Shown: positions 24,286-32,924, counted from the stretch's first letter. The stretch is 63,042 bases of DNA from Desulfobulbaceae bacterium (GCA_026987195.1 JALSNC010000019.1:1-63042), one strand, 5' to 3'. The notes: generated by a model from the letters alone, not told the origin. Program-made: numbers and translations.

Positions 24286-26932
24286 CATTGCCCGGTCCGT
24301 TGGGCGGCGCCCAGGAGGCGTCGTCCGGCACCTCGGTAACGGGCCCCCACCGGTGCTCCGGCGGGATCCGGAAGGTGATGTCGCGGATCAGGTTGTGGTG
24401 GGGATAGCCACCATGGATATTGATATCCACCCCTGCCTCCAGGCCCTGCAACAGGTTCCAGGCAGCGCTCCACTGCAGGGTGATGTGGCGGATGTTCCGC
24501 ACGACCGAGTTCTGCAGCACGCAGCCGTAGGCCCGGGCAAAACGCACATAGCCGCTGCCGCCCCCGCCCTTGTTCCAGGCCCCGTCCACCAGCAGGTCTC
24601 TGCCTGAACAGGCAAGAGCATCCTCGAAGACCAGGGCGTGGCGTCCGGCCTGGAGCAGGGCCACGTTCTCCACCCGGCAGTCGGCCGCCCACTGGAAACG
24701 GAGCAGGTCCACCTGGTGTTCCGGGAAAAGGTTCTCGTAGACAAAACGCACCTCCCCGATCCCGTGTCCCTTCACGTCCAGGCGGATGCTGAGGTCACGC
24801 ACCACGACATCCCGTACCAGTCGCGGAACGAAGATCTCGGCCTTGCGCCGCGCAAAGGAGAGGAACAGTTCCCGGTCCAGGGCGAGGAGGTTGCCCTGCC
24901 GCCGGTGGAAGAAAACCATGGTCTGGCGAAGGTAGGGATATTGACGGCACCACTGCCTGCTGCCGATGGCACGGCAGAAATCCTGATCATTGGGTTGCCT
25001 GATGAGCAGCGCCATGCGCTCGCTGTCGGCAATGCCCGGCAGCTGCTGGTCGAGCAGCGACTGGCCGGGCCGGGTATCCGCATCCAGGGTCGCCACCCGG
25101 CTGCCCCGTATTCCCTCCACCCGGAGAACAGCCATGGCCGGCGTTGTCAGCCGAGCCCTGAGAATGGTCCTGCCGCGGCCCTGACCGGCAATGGTCAGGG
25201 ATGAGCGGTTGACCACCAGGGGTGCATGGATATCGAGCACCCCCGGCGGCAGCCGGATTACAGCTCCCTCGGCCGCACTGACAAAAAGTCGGTTCAGGGC
25301 CGCGGCATCGTCCATGCCATCGTCCGGCACCACGCCATATGCCCGGGCATCGATCTCCTGGCGGAAGGTGGCCGGCGCGGCCACCGCCATCTCGGCCTGG
25401 ACGTCGGGCAGCATCAGAACCTGTTCGGAGAAGAGCAGGGTGCAGATGAAAACACTGTAGGAGAGCAGCATCAGGTAACGGGGCATCCAGCGGGCGAGGG
25501 TCGCGGGAACCGGCACCACGTTCCCGCCGGCATCCTGGCTGACCCCGCCCTTGGACCACTTCTGGTCGGCAAGAAAGAAAAAGGCCCGGATCTTGATTAC
25601 TGCCCCGACCCACTGGTTGTAGAGCATGAGAGGAATGGTGAGCAGGCTCACCGTATGCCCGTTCCAGGCAATGACGAACATCTGCACACTGCGGACGATG
25701 AGGACCCAGGCGATGAAGATGGGGAAGTAGACCAGGTCGCGGAACAGGGCCAGGATGATGGCGCCGGTGATGCCGACCAGCGAGGTCCACATGGACAGAC
25801 GCTGGTCCAGGATACAGAGCCAGATGAAGAATCCGATCCGGCGCCAGCCCAGGACCAGGGCCCGGCCATTGTTCCGCAGGGTGTTGCCGTACCAGCGATA
25901 GGGGAGACTGGTGCTGAGGCTGAGAAAGTCGGCATTGCGGCTTTCCAGGGAATAGCAGGTGGCATCGGGTACGTAGAGCATGTCCCATCCCCGGCGCAGG
26001 ACCTCGAACCAGCTCGACTTGTCATCCCCCATCAGGAAACGGAACTTGCCATGGAAGGGATGGCGGAGGATATCATTCTCGATCCTGCGGATAAAATCCT
26101 CCTCCACCACGATGGAGGTCCTGAACAGGGAAAAACGGCCGGTAAGGGTCAGGACCTTGCGCGACAGGGAATGGGACTGGAACAGGATATGCCGCTGGCC
26201 GAACTTGAGATTGAACCAGTCCTTGTACCAGCGTGAACGGGTGCGGATGTAGGCCAGTTCGTTGGTGGTGGCTGCGCCCAGGCGGGGGAAGATGGCAAAC
26301 AGCGGCACGGTCTTTTTCAGGATATCCGGCTCCAGGTAGGAATCGCCATCCATGAAGATGGTGACGCTTGCGGTGTCGTCGAAGTTGTGCAGGTTGTAGT
26401 GACGGGCCACGGCCCGCAGGGCATGGCCCATGGCGATACGCTTGCCGTGCGCCTGGCGCTGCAGGATCAGGTCCACCTTGTAACGTGCCGGATGGGCCTG
26501 GTGAGTGGCTGCGATCACCGAATCGTCCTGATCCGAACCGGTGGACACCACCAGGGTGGCGCCACAGGGCAGCGCACCCACCTCGGACATGATCGAAAAA
26601 AAGGTCTCGGTACTGACCCAGGGTTCCTCGTTGTAGGAGGGGATGATGAAATAGACGTGGCGGGGAAAACGGTTCTCCGCCACCGCCCGCTCCACCCGGC
26701 GCCGGATGGCGGGATAGACGAACAGACCGTAGCGCAGGGCCCGCAGGTAGTGGAGAACCTGCCAGGAATATCTCCAGGTGGCAAACAGGCCGATGGTGAT
26801 CAGGGTGCCGTTCTTGACAAAGTAGAAATAGGGCCAGAGGCTATACCCGATGGAGATGGCCAGAGAGAGGTAGAACAGACCGGGCCCGACCCAGGAAATC
26901 AGCCCCTCGTATCTCCCGTAGCGCCGGATCAT
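24257..26932 (-). CDS. Alg8-like polysaccharide synthase (GT2) fused to a periplasmic beta-helix domain
   Basis: 891 residues in two parts. Residues 1-510 are a membrane GT2 synthase: two N-terminal helices (14-60), FIIPSYNEE (95-103), FMDGDS (193-198), GDDKSSW (302-308) and RWYGNTLRNN (346-355), then several membrane helices to about 505. GDDKSSW with RWYGNxLRNN resembles mannuronan synthase Alg8. Residues 525-891 start DARAYGVVPDDGMDDAAAL and continue as a right-handed parallel beta-helix of the pectate-lyase-3 type; topology puts it in the periplasm. Alginate systems normally encode the beta-helix epimerase AlgG as a separate protein; the AlgG DPHD motif was not seen, though DINIHGGYPHHN could be an active-site stretch. 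The ATG overlaps the upstream gene's stop (ATGA). The polymer is unknown. Confidence 0.85.
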   Translation of the reverse strand: MIRRYGRYEGLISWVGPGLFYLSLAISIGYSLWPYFYFVKNGTLITIGLFATWRYSWQVLHYLRALRYGLFVYPAIRRRVERAVAENRFPRHVYFIIPSYNEEPWVSTETFFSIMSEVGALPCGATLVVSTGSDQDDSVIAATHQAHPARYKVDLILQRQAHGKRIAMGHALRAVARHYNLHNFDDTASVTIFMDGDSYLEPDILKKTVPLFAIFPRLGAATTNELAYIRTRSRWYKDWFNLKFGQRHILFQSHSLSRKVLTLTGRFSLFRTSIVVEEDFIRRIENDILRHPFHGKFRFLMGDDKSSWFEVLRRGWDMLYVPDATCYSLESRNADFLSLSTSLPYRWYGNTLRNNGRALVLGWRRIGFFIWLCILDQRLSMWTSLVGITGAIILALFRDLVYFPIFIAWVLIVRSVQMFVIAWNGHTVSLLTIPLMLYNQWVGAVIKIRAFFFLADQKWSKGGVSQDAGGNVVPVPATLARWMPRYLMLLSYSVFICTLLFSEQVLMLPDVQAEMAVAAPATFRQEIDARAYGVVPDDGMDDAAALNRLFVSAAEGAVIRLPPGVLDIHAPLVVNRSSLTIAGQGRGRTILRARLTTPAMAVLRVEGIRGSRVATLDADTRPGQSLLDQQLPGIADSERMALLIRQPNDQDFCRAIGSRQWCRQYPYLRQTMVFFHRRQGNLLALDRELFLSFARRKAEIFVPRLVRDVVVRDLSIRLDVKGHGIGEVRFVYENLFPEHQVDLLRFQWAADCRVENVALLQAGRHALVFEDALACSGRDLLVDGAWNKGGGGSGYVRFARAYGCVLQNSVVRNIRHITLQWSAAWNLLQGLEAGVDINIHGGYPHHNLIRDITFRIPPEHRWGPVTEVPDDASWAPPNGPGNVIEAIRTVP

Positions 26933-28389
26933 GGCTGCCCCTCTCCCCTGCTGTCGCGGAAGCCGTTCCGAAGCACATCCCGTGCAAGCCGCGGCCAGGC
27001 GAACCGCTTGCGGACCCAGACCCTGACCCGGCTGTTGACGGGCAGTTCCGGTACCGGCCCGGGCAGGGAGACCCGGATCGCGGTCTCATCGAGGCTCACC
27101 TCCTGCATGACCCCAACCTGCGGATTGACGGCCTTGTAGCCGATGGCACTGACCCGACCCACGTACGACGTATCGGTGGCATAGGAAAAAAAACGTACCG
27201 GCGTGCCCAGGGTCACCCTGGCGGCCTGGGTCGACGGCATCTTGAAGAGTACGGTCGGGGCATCGGTCCGGGAAAGGACCATCACCACCTCTCCCGGATC
27301 CACGTACTCACCGGCCTGAAAGGCAACAGCGTAGACCCTGGCCACTGCCGGGGATCGGATACGCAGATGCTCCTGCCGCCTTTGCAGGCCGGCGACCTCC
27401 ACCTGCAGGGCCTGCGCCCTGGCCTCCAGCTCCCGTCGCATTCCGGCCAGTCCCCGGCGCCTGGCATCCGTATCCGCCTGCTGACGGAGTACGTTGATCC
27501 GGGCCCTGCTCCAGGCATTGCGGACAAACTCGAAGTCCTTGCCGGAGATCACCCCCTGCTCGTGCAGCCTGCGGGCGGACCGGTACTCCTCGGTCTTCCA
27601 TTCCAGTTCCTGCTGCAGCGCCTCAAGAAGGGCGGCATTCTCCTCCACCGGCGGCAGGGAGTGCAGCTCGGAACGTACGCCGGCCAGGAGTTCCCTTTTC
27701 GCCAGCAGTTCCTCCTCCAGCGAGAAATCGGCAAGTTCGTAGAGAATATCGCCCGGATGCACCATGTCACCGGCGTGATGGAGCACTGATCGGACAATGC
27801 CGGCACGGCCGCTGGAAACATTGAGAAAACTGCCGCTCACCACGCCGACGGTCTTGTACATGTAGACAAGGTTGTACCAGAGGGTAAAGGTGAGAAAGAG
27901 CGCAAAGAGGATACCAAGCACCAGGGCCATGGAGGCACGGCTCCTGAACTTGGCCAGCAGCGAGAGTTCCTCTTCCTCGCTGAGGGAAAGCGCCGTTTCC
28001 AGGGGCGACTCGATATCCGGTGCAGAAAGATCGGCCGCCAGATCCTCCAGGTTGTCCAGCCGACCCTCCATGGCCAGCTCGATGAAATGCCGAAGGACAC
28101 GGCGATTGCGGTTGGAAAGGTTGGCAAATTCGCAGCCGGTGATGTCGGCGCGCCTGTTGCGGCAGACAAGATCCACATCGAGCTGCAGGGAACCGCCGGC
28201 AAGGGGCAGGATGAGCCGGGCGGCGAACCGGGTTCCGACCTCCATCTCCCTGTCGAGACCGATGATACCGACACCGGTCATGGACCAGTCGGAGGTCTTG
28301 TACACCGAGCCGTCCACCTGCACGAGCAGGGGGATATTTACCCGGTGGGATTTCCTGGGAAAATTGAATTCCCGATTCAGCAGAGACAT
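26929..28389 (-). CDS. Alg44-like PilZ-HlyD membrane protein, c-di-GMP receptor
   Basis: About 486 residues. The N terminus is a PilZ domain with the c-di-GMP signature RKSHR (RxxxR) and, about 18 residues later, DWSMTG (DxSxxG). One membrane helix follows (about 152-174, ALVLGILFALFLTF). The rest is a periplasmic HlyD-type adaptor: lipoyl-like halves around a coiled coil (about 210-330) with SGRAGIVRSVLHHAGDMVHPG and IRSPAVARVYAVAFQAGE. This is the domain order of Alg44, which activates Alg8 on binding c-di-GMP. The coil is longer than I expect for Alg44 and resembles tripartite-pump adaptors. Stop and next start overlap (ATGA), implying translational coupling to the synthase. A GTG at 28401 is an alternative start. 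Confidence 0.85.
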   Translation of the reverse strand: MSLLNREFNFPRKSHRVNIPLLVQVDGSVYKTSDWSMTGVGIIGLDREMEVGTRFAARLILPLAGGSLQLDVDLVCRNRRADITGCEFANLSNRNRRVLRHFIELAMEGRLDNLEDLAADLSAPDIESPLETALSLSEEEELSLLAKFRSRASMALVLGILFALFLTFTLWYNLVYMYKTVGVVSGSFLNVSSGRAGIVRSVLHHAGDMVHPGDILYELADFSLEEELLAKRELLAGVRSELHSLPPVEENAALLEALQQELEWKTEEYRSARRLHEQGVISGKDFEFVRNAWSRARINVLRQQADTDARRRGLAGMRRELEARAQALQVEVAGLQRRQEHLRIRSPAVARVYAVAFQAGEYVDPGEVVMVLSRTDAPTVLFKMPSTQAARVTLGTPVRFFSYATDTSYVGRVSAIGYKAVNPQVGVMQEVSLDETAIRVSLPGPVPELPVNSRVRVWVRKRFAWPRLARDVLRNGFRDSRGEGQP

Positions 28390-28426
28390 GCGGCAGGACA
28401 CCGATTGCAGAGGCCAGAGATCTGCC

Positions 28427-28582
28427 GTAAGCGGTCACAGGCAGCGCTTATTCGTGCAGGCGCTCCTGGCCGCTATAGCCTACTATGCGGGCAGGAGCGA
28501 CCGTGCGAAGATGCGGTGCCTGTGACCGCTTGCAAAAACCAGGTCGGAAAATCGTAACCTTGCATACCCTGTGACCAGTGAC
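28427..28582 (-). repeat. IS66-type MITE, composite type B, upstream of the polysaccharide operon
   Basis: The inverted counterpart of the element at 4181-4336, also 156 bp: GTAAGCGGTCACAGG at one end and ACCCTGTGACCAGTGAC at the other. GATCTGCC (28419-28426) and GATCTGTC (28583-28590) match at 7 of 8 positions. It ends 38 bases before the alg44-like start codon. Confidence 0.9.
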
Positions 28583-28722
28583 GATCTGTCACCGGGACCG
28601 GAAAACATGATCCCGACCCTGTCCGGCTCTTTCACCTCATGATAGCACATCTCTGCTGAAAAGAAAAATCCCGGCAGCGGCTGGATTCCCCAGGAAACGG
28701 ATCAGAGGATTATCAGCACCGT

Positions 28723-28803
28723 GTGACAGCGCACCGCCATCGTCAACGGCCTGAAAACAGCAATACTTCTGGTAAAAGTTCAGGCGTGCTGCTGAACTTT
28801 TAC
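28723..28803. repeat. Type D arm (50 bp) joined to a minimal type C palindrome (32 bp)
   Basis: 28723-28772 is a 50-bp arm (GTGACAGCGCACCGCCATCG ... AATACTTCTGG). 28772-28803 is GTAAAAGTTCAG - 8 bases - CTGAACTTTTAC, a perfect 12-bp inverted repeat and the smallest hairpin module in the window. The remaining 28583-28722 sequence shows no gene. Confidence 0.8.
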
Positions 28804-28866
28804 GGAAGAACGGACGCGCCGGGGCAGGGAGGCGGCAGATCCTGATGGCCATCTCCCCTGTACGGC

Positions 28867-29835
28867 CTAGCTGTTGGTGGTTTTCTGCCTGTCCCGGGCC
28901 TCCCGTTCCTTCTTCCTCCGCTCATACTCGGCCTTGAGCTCCTGGTATTCGCGTTCCGCCTCCTGGAGAACCTTGTCCTGACGTTCCTTGATCTCCTTGA
29001 CCTTGGCCTCGATCTTCTCGGGCTTGATCTCCATGCCCTCGGCCCCAAACAGGGTGTTGGCCAGGTATTTGAAGGAAAAGAGCATCAACTCCACGTCGTC
29101 CTCCCTGATCTTCTCCAGGGTCGCCTCGTCCACCACATAGGTATCGAGAAATGAACTCTCGAAGACAAACCTGCGGAAGGAATCCAGGTCCGTGGACGCC
29201 ATGAAGAACATACGCTTGGCCGCTTCGCTGAGCGATGCCTGGTAGCCAAAGGATTTGCGGCGCATGACCAGCCGCAGCCACTCCTTGTTCATCTCGTCCC
29301 GGACATCGACTCCCTGGTCGGCCCGCCATTCACCGATGGTCCAGACCTTTGGTTCCTCAAATCCCTTGCAGTGCGGTTCCTTGACAATGAAGAAGAATTT
29401 CTCTTCGGCGGCATCGTTGCTGCCGCCCTCGTGGAAGTCGGCCATGCCGACAGGATAGTACCGGCAGGCCGAAGGGCGGTCGCTGTAAACGGTGCAGCCG
29501 TCGGGAGTGACGAAGGGACAGGCCTTCTTGTCGTCGGTAAGCTTGATCTGGACCCCTGGCATATCGGTCTTTTCCAGATAGGTGGGCTGGGTATAGAGGC
29601 TGAGAAACTCGTGCGCCGGTATCCCCAGGCGTTTTCGCAGGATCAGGATATCGTAGGGCGTGAGGATGATCTTGATATTGTGACAGCAGGCGGTGAAACA
29701 GCTCACTCCGGGATGACACTCGAACTGGAGCCGGGAGTCCAGGGTGAGTTTTTCCGGCAGGATATGGGAGGGGTTCTTGTCTGTGCTCTTGAAAGCTTCC
29801 TCTTTGTCGAGGCTCTGTTCTTGATTCTGACTCAT
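28867..29835 (-). CDS. YkgJ-family cysteine-cluster protein with C-terminal coiled coil
   Basis: 322 residues. The YkgJ (UPF0153) Cys pattern is clear: CHPGVSCFTACC near 40-51, then CPFVTPDGCTVYSDRPSACRYYP near 107-129 and HCKGF later, probably binding zinc or an iron-sulfur cluster. The last ~60 residues are a Lys/Glu-rich coiled coil (PEKIEAKVKEIKERQDKVLQ), an extension beyond the core domain. The function of YkgJ proteins is unknown. It appears monocistronic. The start at 29835 has an AGAGGATTATCCTGCA region upstream, giving a weak ribosome site. Confidence 0.8.
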   Translation of the reverse strand: MSQNQEQSLDKEEAFKSTDKNPSHILPEKLTLDSRLQFECHPGVSCFTACCHNIKIILTPYDILILRKRLGIPAHEFLSLYTQPTYLEKTDMPGVQIKLTDDKKACPFVTPDGCTVYSDRPSACRYYPVGMADFHEGGSNDAAEEKFFFIVKEPHCKGFEEPKVWTIGEWRADQGVDVRDEMNKEWLRLVMRRKSFGYQASLSEAAKRMFFMASTDLDSFRRFVFESSFLDTYVVDEATLEKIREDDVELMLFSFKYLANTLFGAEGMEIKPEKIEAKVKEIKERQDKVLQEAEREYQELKAEYERRKKEREARDRQKTTNS

Positions 29836-30225
29836 TGCAGGATAATCCTCTCAGGTTGACATGCGAAAAAAGAAAAACCGGACCGGACCGCGATGTTACT
29901 GACCTTGCGTTATGCGAGCCCCGGTGCCTCTACAGCAGGGGGTGCACGCCCGGTCAGGGGACGTTTGCCGCTCTTACTGGAGACAAGGCATGGTATTCTA
30001 CCATCTCCCCTTCTCCTGTCAAACCCAAATGGCAGCAGCGACGATGATTCTCGGAAAACAGGACCACTCTTGTCCGTACGCCCTGCTCCCCCTGTTTTTT
30101 CCGTCGACACGGCCTGCTTCCTTGCCATTTGTCCCAAAAGAATTTATAAAGGAGGTAAGAGCAATTTCAAGGTGCGTGGCGCCATCCTGCCTGAAGGAAA
30201 GCGCCACCCCGGCCATCGATACCAC
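29836..30225. other. Intergenic region with an orphan ribosome site
   Basis: Divergent 390-bp region. It contains the promoter at 30122-30150 and a strong AAAGGAGG at 30149-30155 that has no good start codon at proper distance in the small gene's frame. An open frame running through the region (about 29893 on) has no ribosome site and no recognisable protein character. Nothing else is seen. Confidence 0.4.
30122..30150 (+). promoter_or_regulatory. Sigma70-like promoter ahead of the small gene and PHP gene
   Basis: TTGCCA and TATAAA are separated by 17 bases. Transcription would begin near 30157, just past the AAAGGAGG block, giving a leader of about 70-90 bases. Confidence 0.6.
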
Positions 30226-30447
30226 ATGAAAGCACGGCAACCTGTCTACATGAAAAATATTTTCTTTACCCCCATCGACCTGAGCAAGGTCGAAACCCTC
30301 GTCTATCACCTTCCGGACGGACCCTCTTTTTCCGTGGAAATGGAAGGCATTGAAGGGCTTCTTGATCTTGAAATGGAGATGGGCGATATCTGCGACACCT
30401 CGGATATCGACGGCGTCATTCACTTCTTCCCCAAGGGCAACGCCTGA
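30226..30447 (+). CDS. Small acidic hypothetical protein
   Basis: 73 residues from ATG 30226, or 65 from ATG 30250. The sequence is acidic (VEMEGIEGLLDLEMEMGDIC) and soluble with no signal peptide, and ends FFPKGNA. No family is recognised. Neither start has a clear ribosome site. A promoter lies 80-100 bases upstream and the PHP phosphatase gene begins 103 bases downstream on the same strand, so the two may be co-transcribed. Coding is likely but not certain. Confidence 0.5.
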   Translation: MKARQPVYMKNIFFTPIDLSKVETLVYHLPDGPSFSVEMEGIEGLLDLEMEMGDICDTSDIDGVIHFFPKGNA

Positions 30448-30549
30448 TCCTGTCCGGCGAACGCCCTGCTGTCCCCCTGCCGCGGGACAGCGGGACATTC
30501 TTTCGCAATCCCGCACCGCCCGGATGCGAATCCCTGCCTCTCCGGCCCC

Positions 30550-31344
30550 ATGCTGAAACTGCCCGACCCCGGAAGCGACGGTCATATCCACACAAGCCTC
30601 TGCAATCATGCCGTCGGCACCATGGAGGAGTATGTGCGGGCGGCCCTGAAGCGGGGCCTGCACACCATGACCTTTCTCGAACACCTGGAGGTGGGCATCC
30701 GCTCCGAGCCCAGGACCTGGCTCACCGAGACCGATTTCACAGAATATTTCAAAGAGGGCAGCCGCCTCAGGGACATCTACGGCGGTCGCATCACCATCCG
30801 GCTGGGCGTGGAGGCGGGCTGCAATCCGCAGGCAACCGAAAGGCTCAAGAATGCTCTTGACCGCCATCCCTGGGACTGGATCGGTCTCTCCTATCATTTC
30901 TTTGCGGTGGACGGGACCCACTGCAACCTGGTCAGCCGGCGCCGCGACAACCTGGCACGGCTTGCCGCCATGGGAATCGACCGTGTGGTCACCGCTTACC
31001 TGGACGGCCTCCTGGAGGGCCTGCAGAACATCAGGCCAGATGTCGTCTGTCACCTGGACGCTGTCCTGCGTCATCATCCGGATCTCCGCTTCCGGGACAC
31101 TCACATGCAGCAGTTCGACACCCTGCTGGCGGCCATGGCCGAACTGGGGGTTGCCCTGGAGATCAACACATCTGGATACGATATCCGCGGCCAGCCCTTT
31201 CCCGGACCGGACATCACAGCCAGGGCCATGGCCCTCGACATTCCGCTGATCGCCGGTTCCGACGCCCACCGCCCCCGGGACGTGGGCCGGTATTTTGACC
31301 GCTTACCCCGCTACCTGGCCAAAGCCGCCTGTTCCTCCTGCTGA
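30550..31344 (+). CDS. PHP-domain phosphoesterase, histidinol-phosphatase HisJ-like
   Basis: 264 residues spanning one PHP domain. Metal-binding motifs: SDGHIHTSLC (about 9-18), the Glu/His of FLEHLEVG, the Glu of GVEAGC, YHFFAVDG (His), CHLDAV and the final GSDAHRPRDVG. This set matches the HisK/HisJ histidinol-phosphatase branch, which dephosphorylates histidinol phosphate; related PHP proteins act on other phosphates. No other his gene is nearby. The 3' end lies 5 bases from a repeat's target duplication. Confidence 0.85.
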   Translation: MLKLPDPGSDGHIHTSLCNHAVGTMEEYVRAALKRGLHTMTFLEHLEVGIRSEPRTWLTETDFTEYFKEGSRLRDIYGGRITIRLGVEAGCNPQATERLKNALDRHPWDWIGLSYHFFAVDGTHCNLVSRRRDNLARLAAMGIDRVVTAYLDGLLEGLQNIRPDVVCHLDAVLRHHPDLRFRDTHMQQFDTLLAAMAELGVALEINTSGYDIRGQPFPGPDITARAMALDIPLIAGSDAHRPRDVGRYFDRLPRYLAKAACSSC

Positions 31345-31357
31345 AAGACCTCCTGTT

Positions 31358-31570
31358 GTAAGCGCCCACAGGGACCGCACGGAGTCTCCGCTGCGCTCCG
31401 CTTACCTCTTTGCACGGTCGTCCCTGCCCGCATAGGCAGGCTATCGGAGTCTCCCTGCGGTCGCTTACCTGCGGCACAGGTAAGCGTAGACTCCGAATCT
31501 GCGGCCCCTGAGAGCGCTTGCACCATTGTGGTCGAAAAAATCGATGGTTGGTCATCCCGTGAGGGGTTCT
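31358..31570 (-). repeat. IS66-type MITE, composite type A, copy 3
   Basis: 213 bp from GTAAGCGCCCACAGGG to CGTGAGGGGTTCT (terminal TTAC decayed). CTCCTGTT (31350-31357) and CTCCTATT (31571-31578) form a 7/8 target duplication. It follows the PHP gene stop directly. Confidence 0.88.
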
Positions 31571-31589
31571 CTCCTATTTTCATGTGAAA

Positions 31590-31760
31590 GCGATCTGTAC
31601 GTACTCACGGCTTTCCGCATGGCGGGCCTGCGGGAGTTCTCGCTGCGCCCATTTACCTGCCGGCCGACCGCGTTCACGCACAGCTGACGCAGTGCTGAAC
31701 TTTTACCAGGGAATGCTGGTATTTCAAAGGTGTTGCCGAGAGCAGAAAACTGGTACAGTT
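31590..31760. repeat. Type C hairpin (long form) joined to a type D arm
   Basis: The right part CACGCACAGCTGACGCAGTG ... CTGAACTTTTAC ends at 31706 and matches the copies at 22756 and 48341. From 31707 an arm continues (GGTATTTCAAAGGTGTTGCC). The left end is eroded. Confidence 0.65.
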
Positions 31761-31827
31761 TCGTAGCATCCTGCCGCCACAGACAACTTCCTTGGCATGC
31801 CTGCCCTTTTGCCTCCTGTTTTCTGAT

Positions 31828-32014
31828 GATGGACCCGTACAAAGTCCATCACACTCTAAAGATGGCCAAGCATAAACGTTCGATATACTGGTAAGCGAAC
31901 GGAGTGAGATGCCGAGGCGTAGCCGTGTCGGCCAGGCGGAGGCATACATGGAGTACGTCGAGCATTGGCCGTAGCCGCTGGAGGGCAGTAGATCGGACTT
32001 TTTGCGACGCCATC
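31828..32014. repeat. 187-bp MITE-like repeat, copy 2 (family E)
   Basis: Same length and orientation as 3972-4158. The inverted ends are GATGGACCCGTACAAAGTCC and GGACTTTTTGCGACGCCATC. A perfect TTCTGAT direct repeat flanks it (31821-31827, 32015-32021). 32022-32301 shows no gene or further repeat that I can recognise. Confidence 0.9.
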
Positions 32015-32301
32015 TTCTGATAATTTCCTCACTGTTGAGAACCTCTGCCATCAACATCCTGTCCTCCCTTCCGGGCCCCCGCCTCAGAACCTGACGGATT
32101 CAATGAAATAACAGGATGATACAAATCACCGTTCCCGGAAATGAAAAAATGGATCTTTTTTCCCGGAGCCACCTTCCATGTGAGAATTCTGCCAGACGGA
32201 CCGGCTAAGATAGAGACTGAACAAAACCCGGAAAGAGATGAACAGGCTGACCCGGAACAGATGTCGGCCAGACAGGGCATCAGACGTTGCCATGGAATGG
32301 G

Positions 32302-32351
32302 GTAGAAGTGTCGCTTTTTTTATGTAGTTGCCGATAGCGGCGAACTATTAC
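32302..32351 (-). repeat. 50-bp arm-only repeat (type D) next to a ribosome site
   Basis: GTAGAAGTGTCGC to GCGAACTATTAC, 50 bp. GGAATGGG before and GGGAGGGG after match at 6 of 8 positions; the downstream half is also the ribosome-binding site of the next gene. Confidence 0.8.
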
Positions 32352-32362
32352 GGGAGGGGAGC

Positions 32363-32665
32363 ATGGGGAAGCACATCGGAAGCAGAGAGGAGTGGCTTGC
32401 CGTTTCAGAACAGATCCTCCACGCCCGGCCCGAACAGCTGCAGCAACTGCTGCTGGATATCTCGAAACAACATCCTGAGATGAGTTTTTACGCCACCGAC
32501 CTTGCCCGCCTGCGTATGGCCGGCAGAAAAAAGGCGAAAGAGCTGGAACAGCTCTGGCGGGACCGGTCTGCCGAGCGCATCAACGCCTTGGCCCGCAGCC
32601 GGCCCGGGACCACGGACCCGGCATCCAGGGTCCTGGCCTTCCTGGCCACTCTGGTAGGATCGTGA
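32363..32665 (+). CDS. Small helical hypothetical protein
   Basis: 100 residues, helical and basic, with no membrane segment or signal peptide (EEWLAVSEQILHARPEQLQQ; RMAGRKKAKELEQLWRDRSA). GGGAGGGG lies 3-4 bases upstream of the ATG, a convincing ribosome site that begins right at the end of a 50-bp repeat. No known family is recognised. It is isolated, with repeats on both sides. Confidence 0.65.
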   Translation: MGKHIGSREEWLAVSEQILHARPEQLQQLLLDISKQHPEMSFYATDLARLRMAGRKKAKELEQLWRDRSAERINALARSRPGTTDPASRVLAFLATLVGS

Positions 32666-32924
32666 CAGTTCGGCAACGGTTCACCGCCATCGACAGGTAC
32701 CCCTCCTCACGGGATGGCTAACCATCGGTTTGTCCGGCCACAATGGTGTAAGCGCTCTCAGGGGCCGCAGATTCGGAGTCTACGTTTACCTGTGCAGCCG
32801 TGCCTCACCGCAGGTAAGCGACCGCAGGGAGACTCCGATAGCCTGCCTATGCGGGCAGGGAGGACCGTGCAAAGAGGTAAGCGGAGCGCAGCGGAGACTC
32901 CGTGCGGCTCTTGTGAGCGCTTAC
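32663..32924 (+). repeat. IS66-type MITE type A (copy 4) next to arm debris
   Basis: 32697-32924 (228 bp) is an inverted type A element: CCTCACGGGATGGCTAACC in the arm, GTAAGCGCTCTCAGGGGCC at 32751, and GTGAGCGCTTAC at the end. 32663-32696 before it (CAGTTCGGCAACGGTTCACC) looks like a broken arm, and GCAACCCGG after it could be its continuation, suggesting nesting. No clean duplication is left. Confidence 0.78.

Noticed and set aside
24257-24700. The beta-helix domain as a canonical AlgG epimerase
   Set aside because: The AlgG DPHD catalytic motif was not seen, so only a beta-helix (pectate-lyase-3-like) assignment is kept.
29893-30138. N-terminal extension of the small gene at 30226, or a separate gene
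   Set aside because: No ribosome site, low-complexity composition unlike the downstream part, and a promoter lies inside it.
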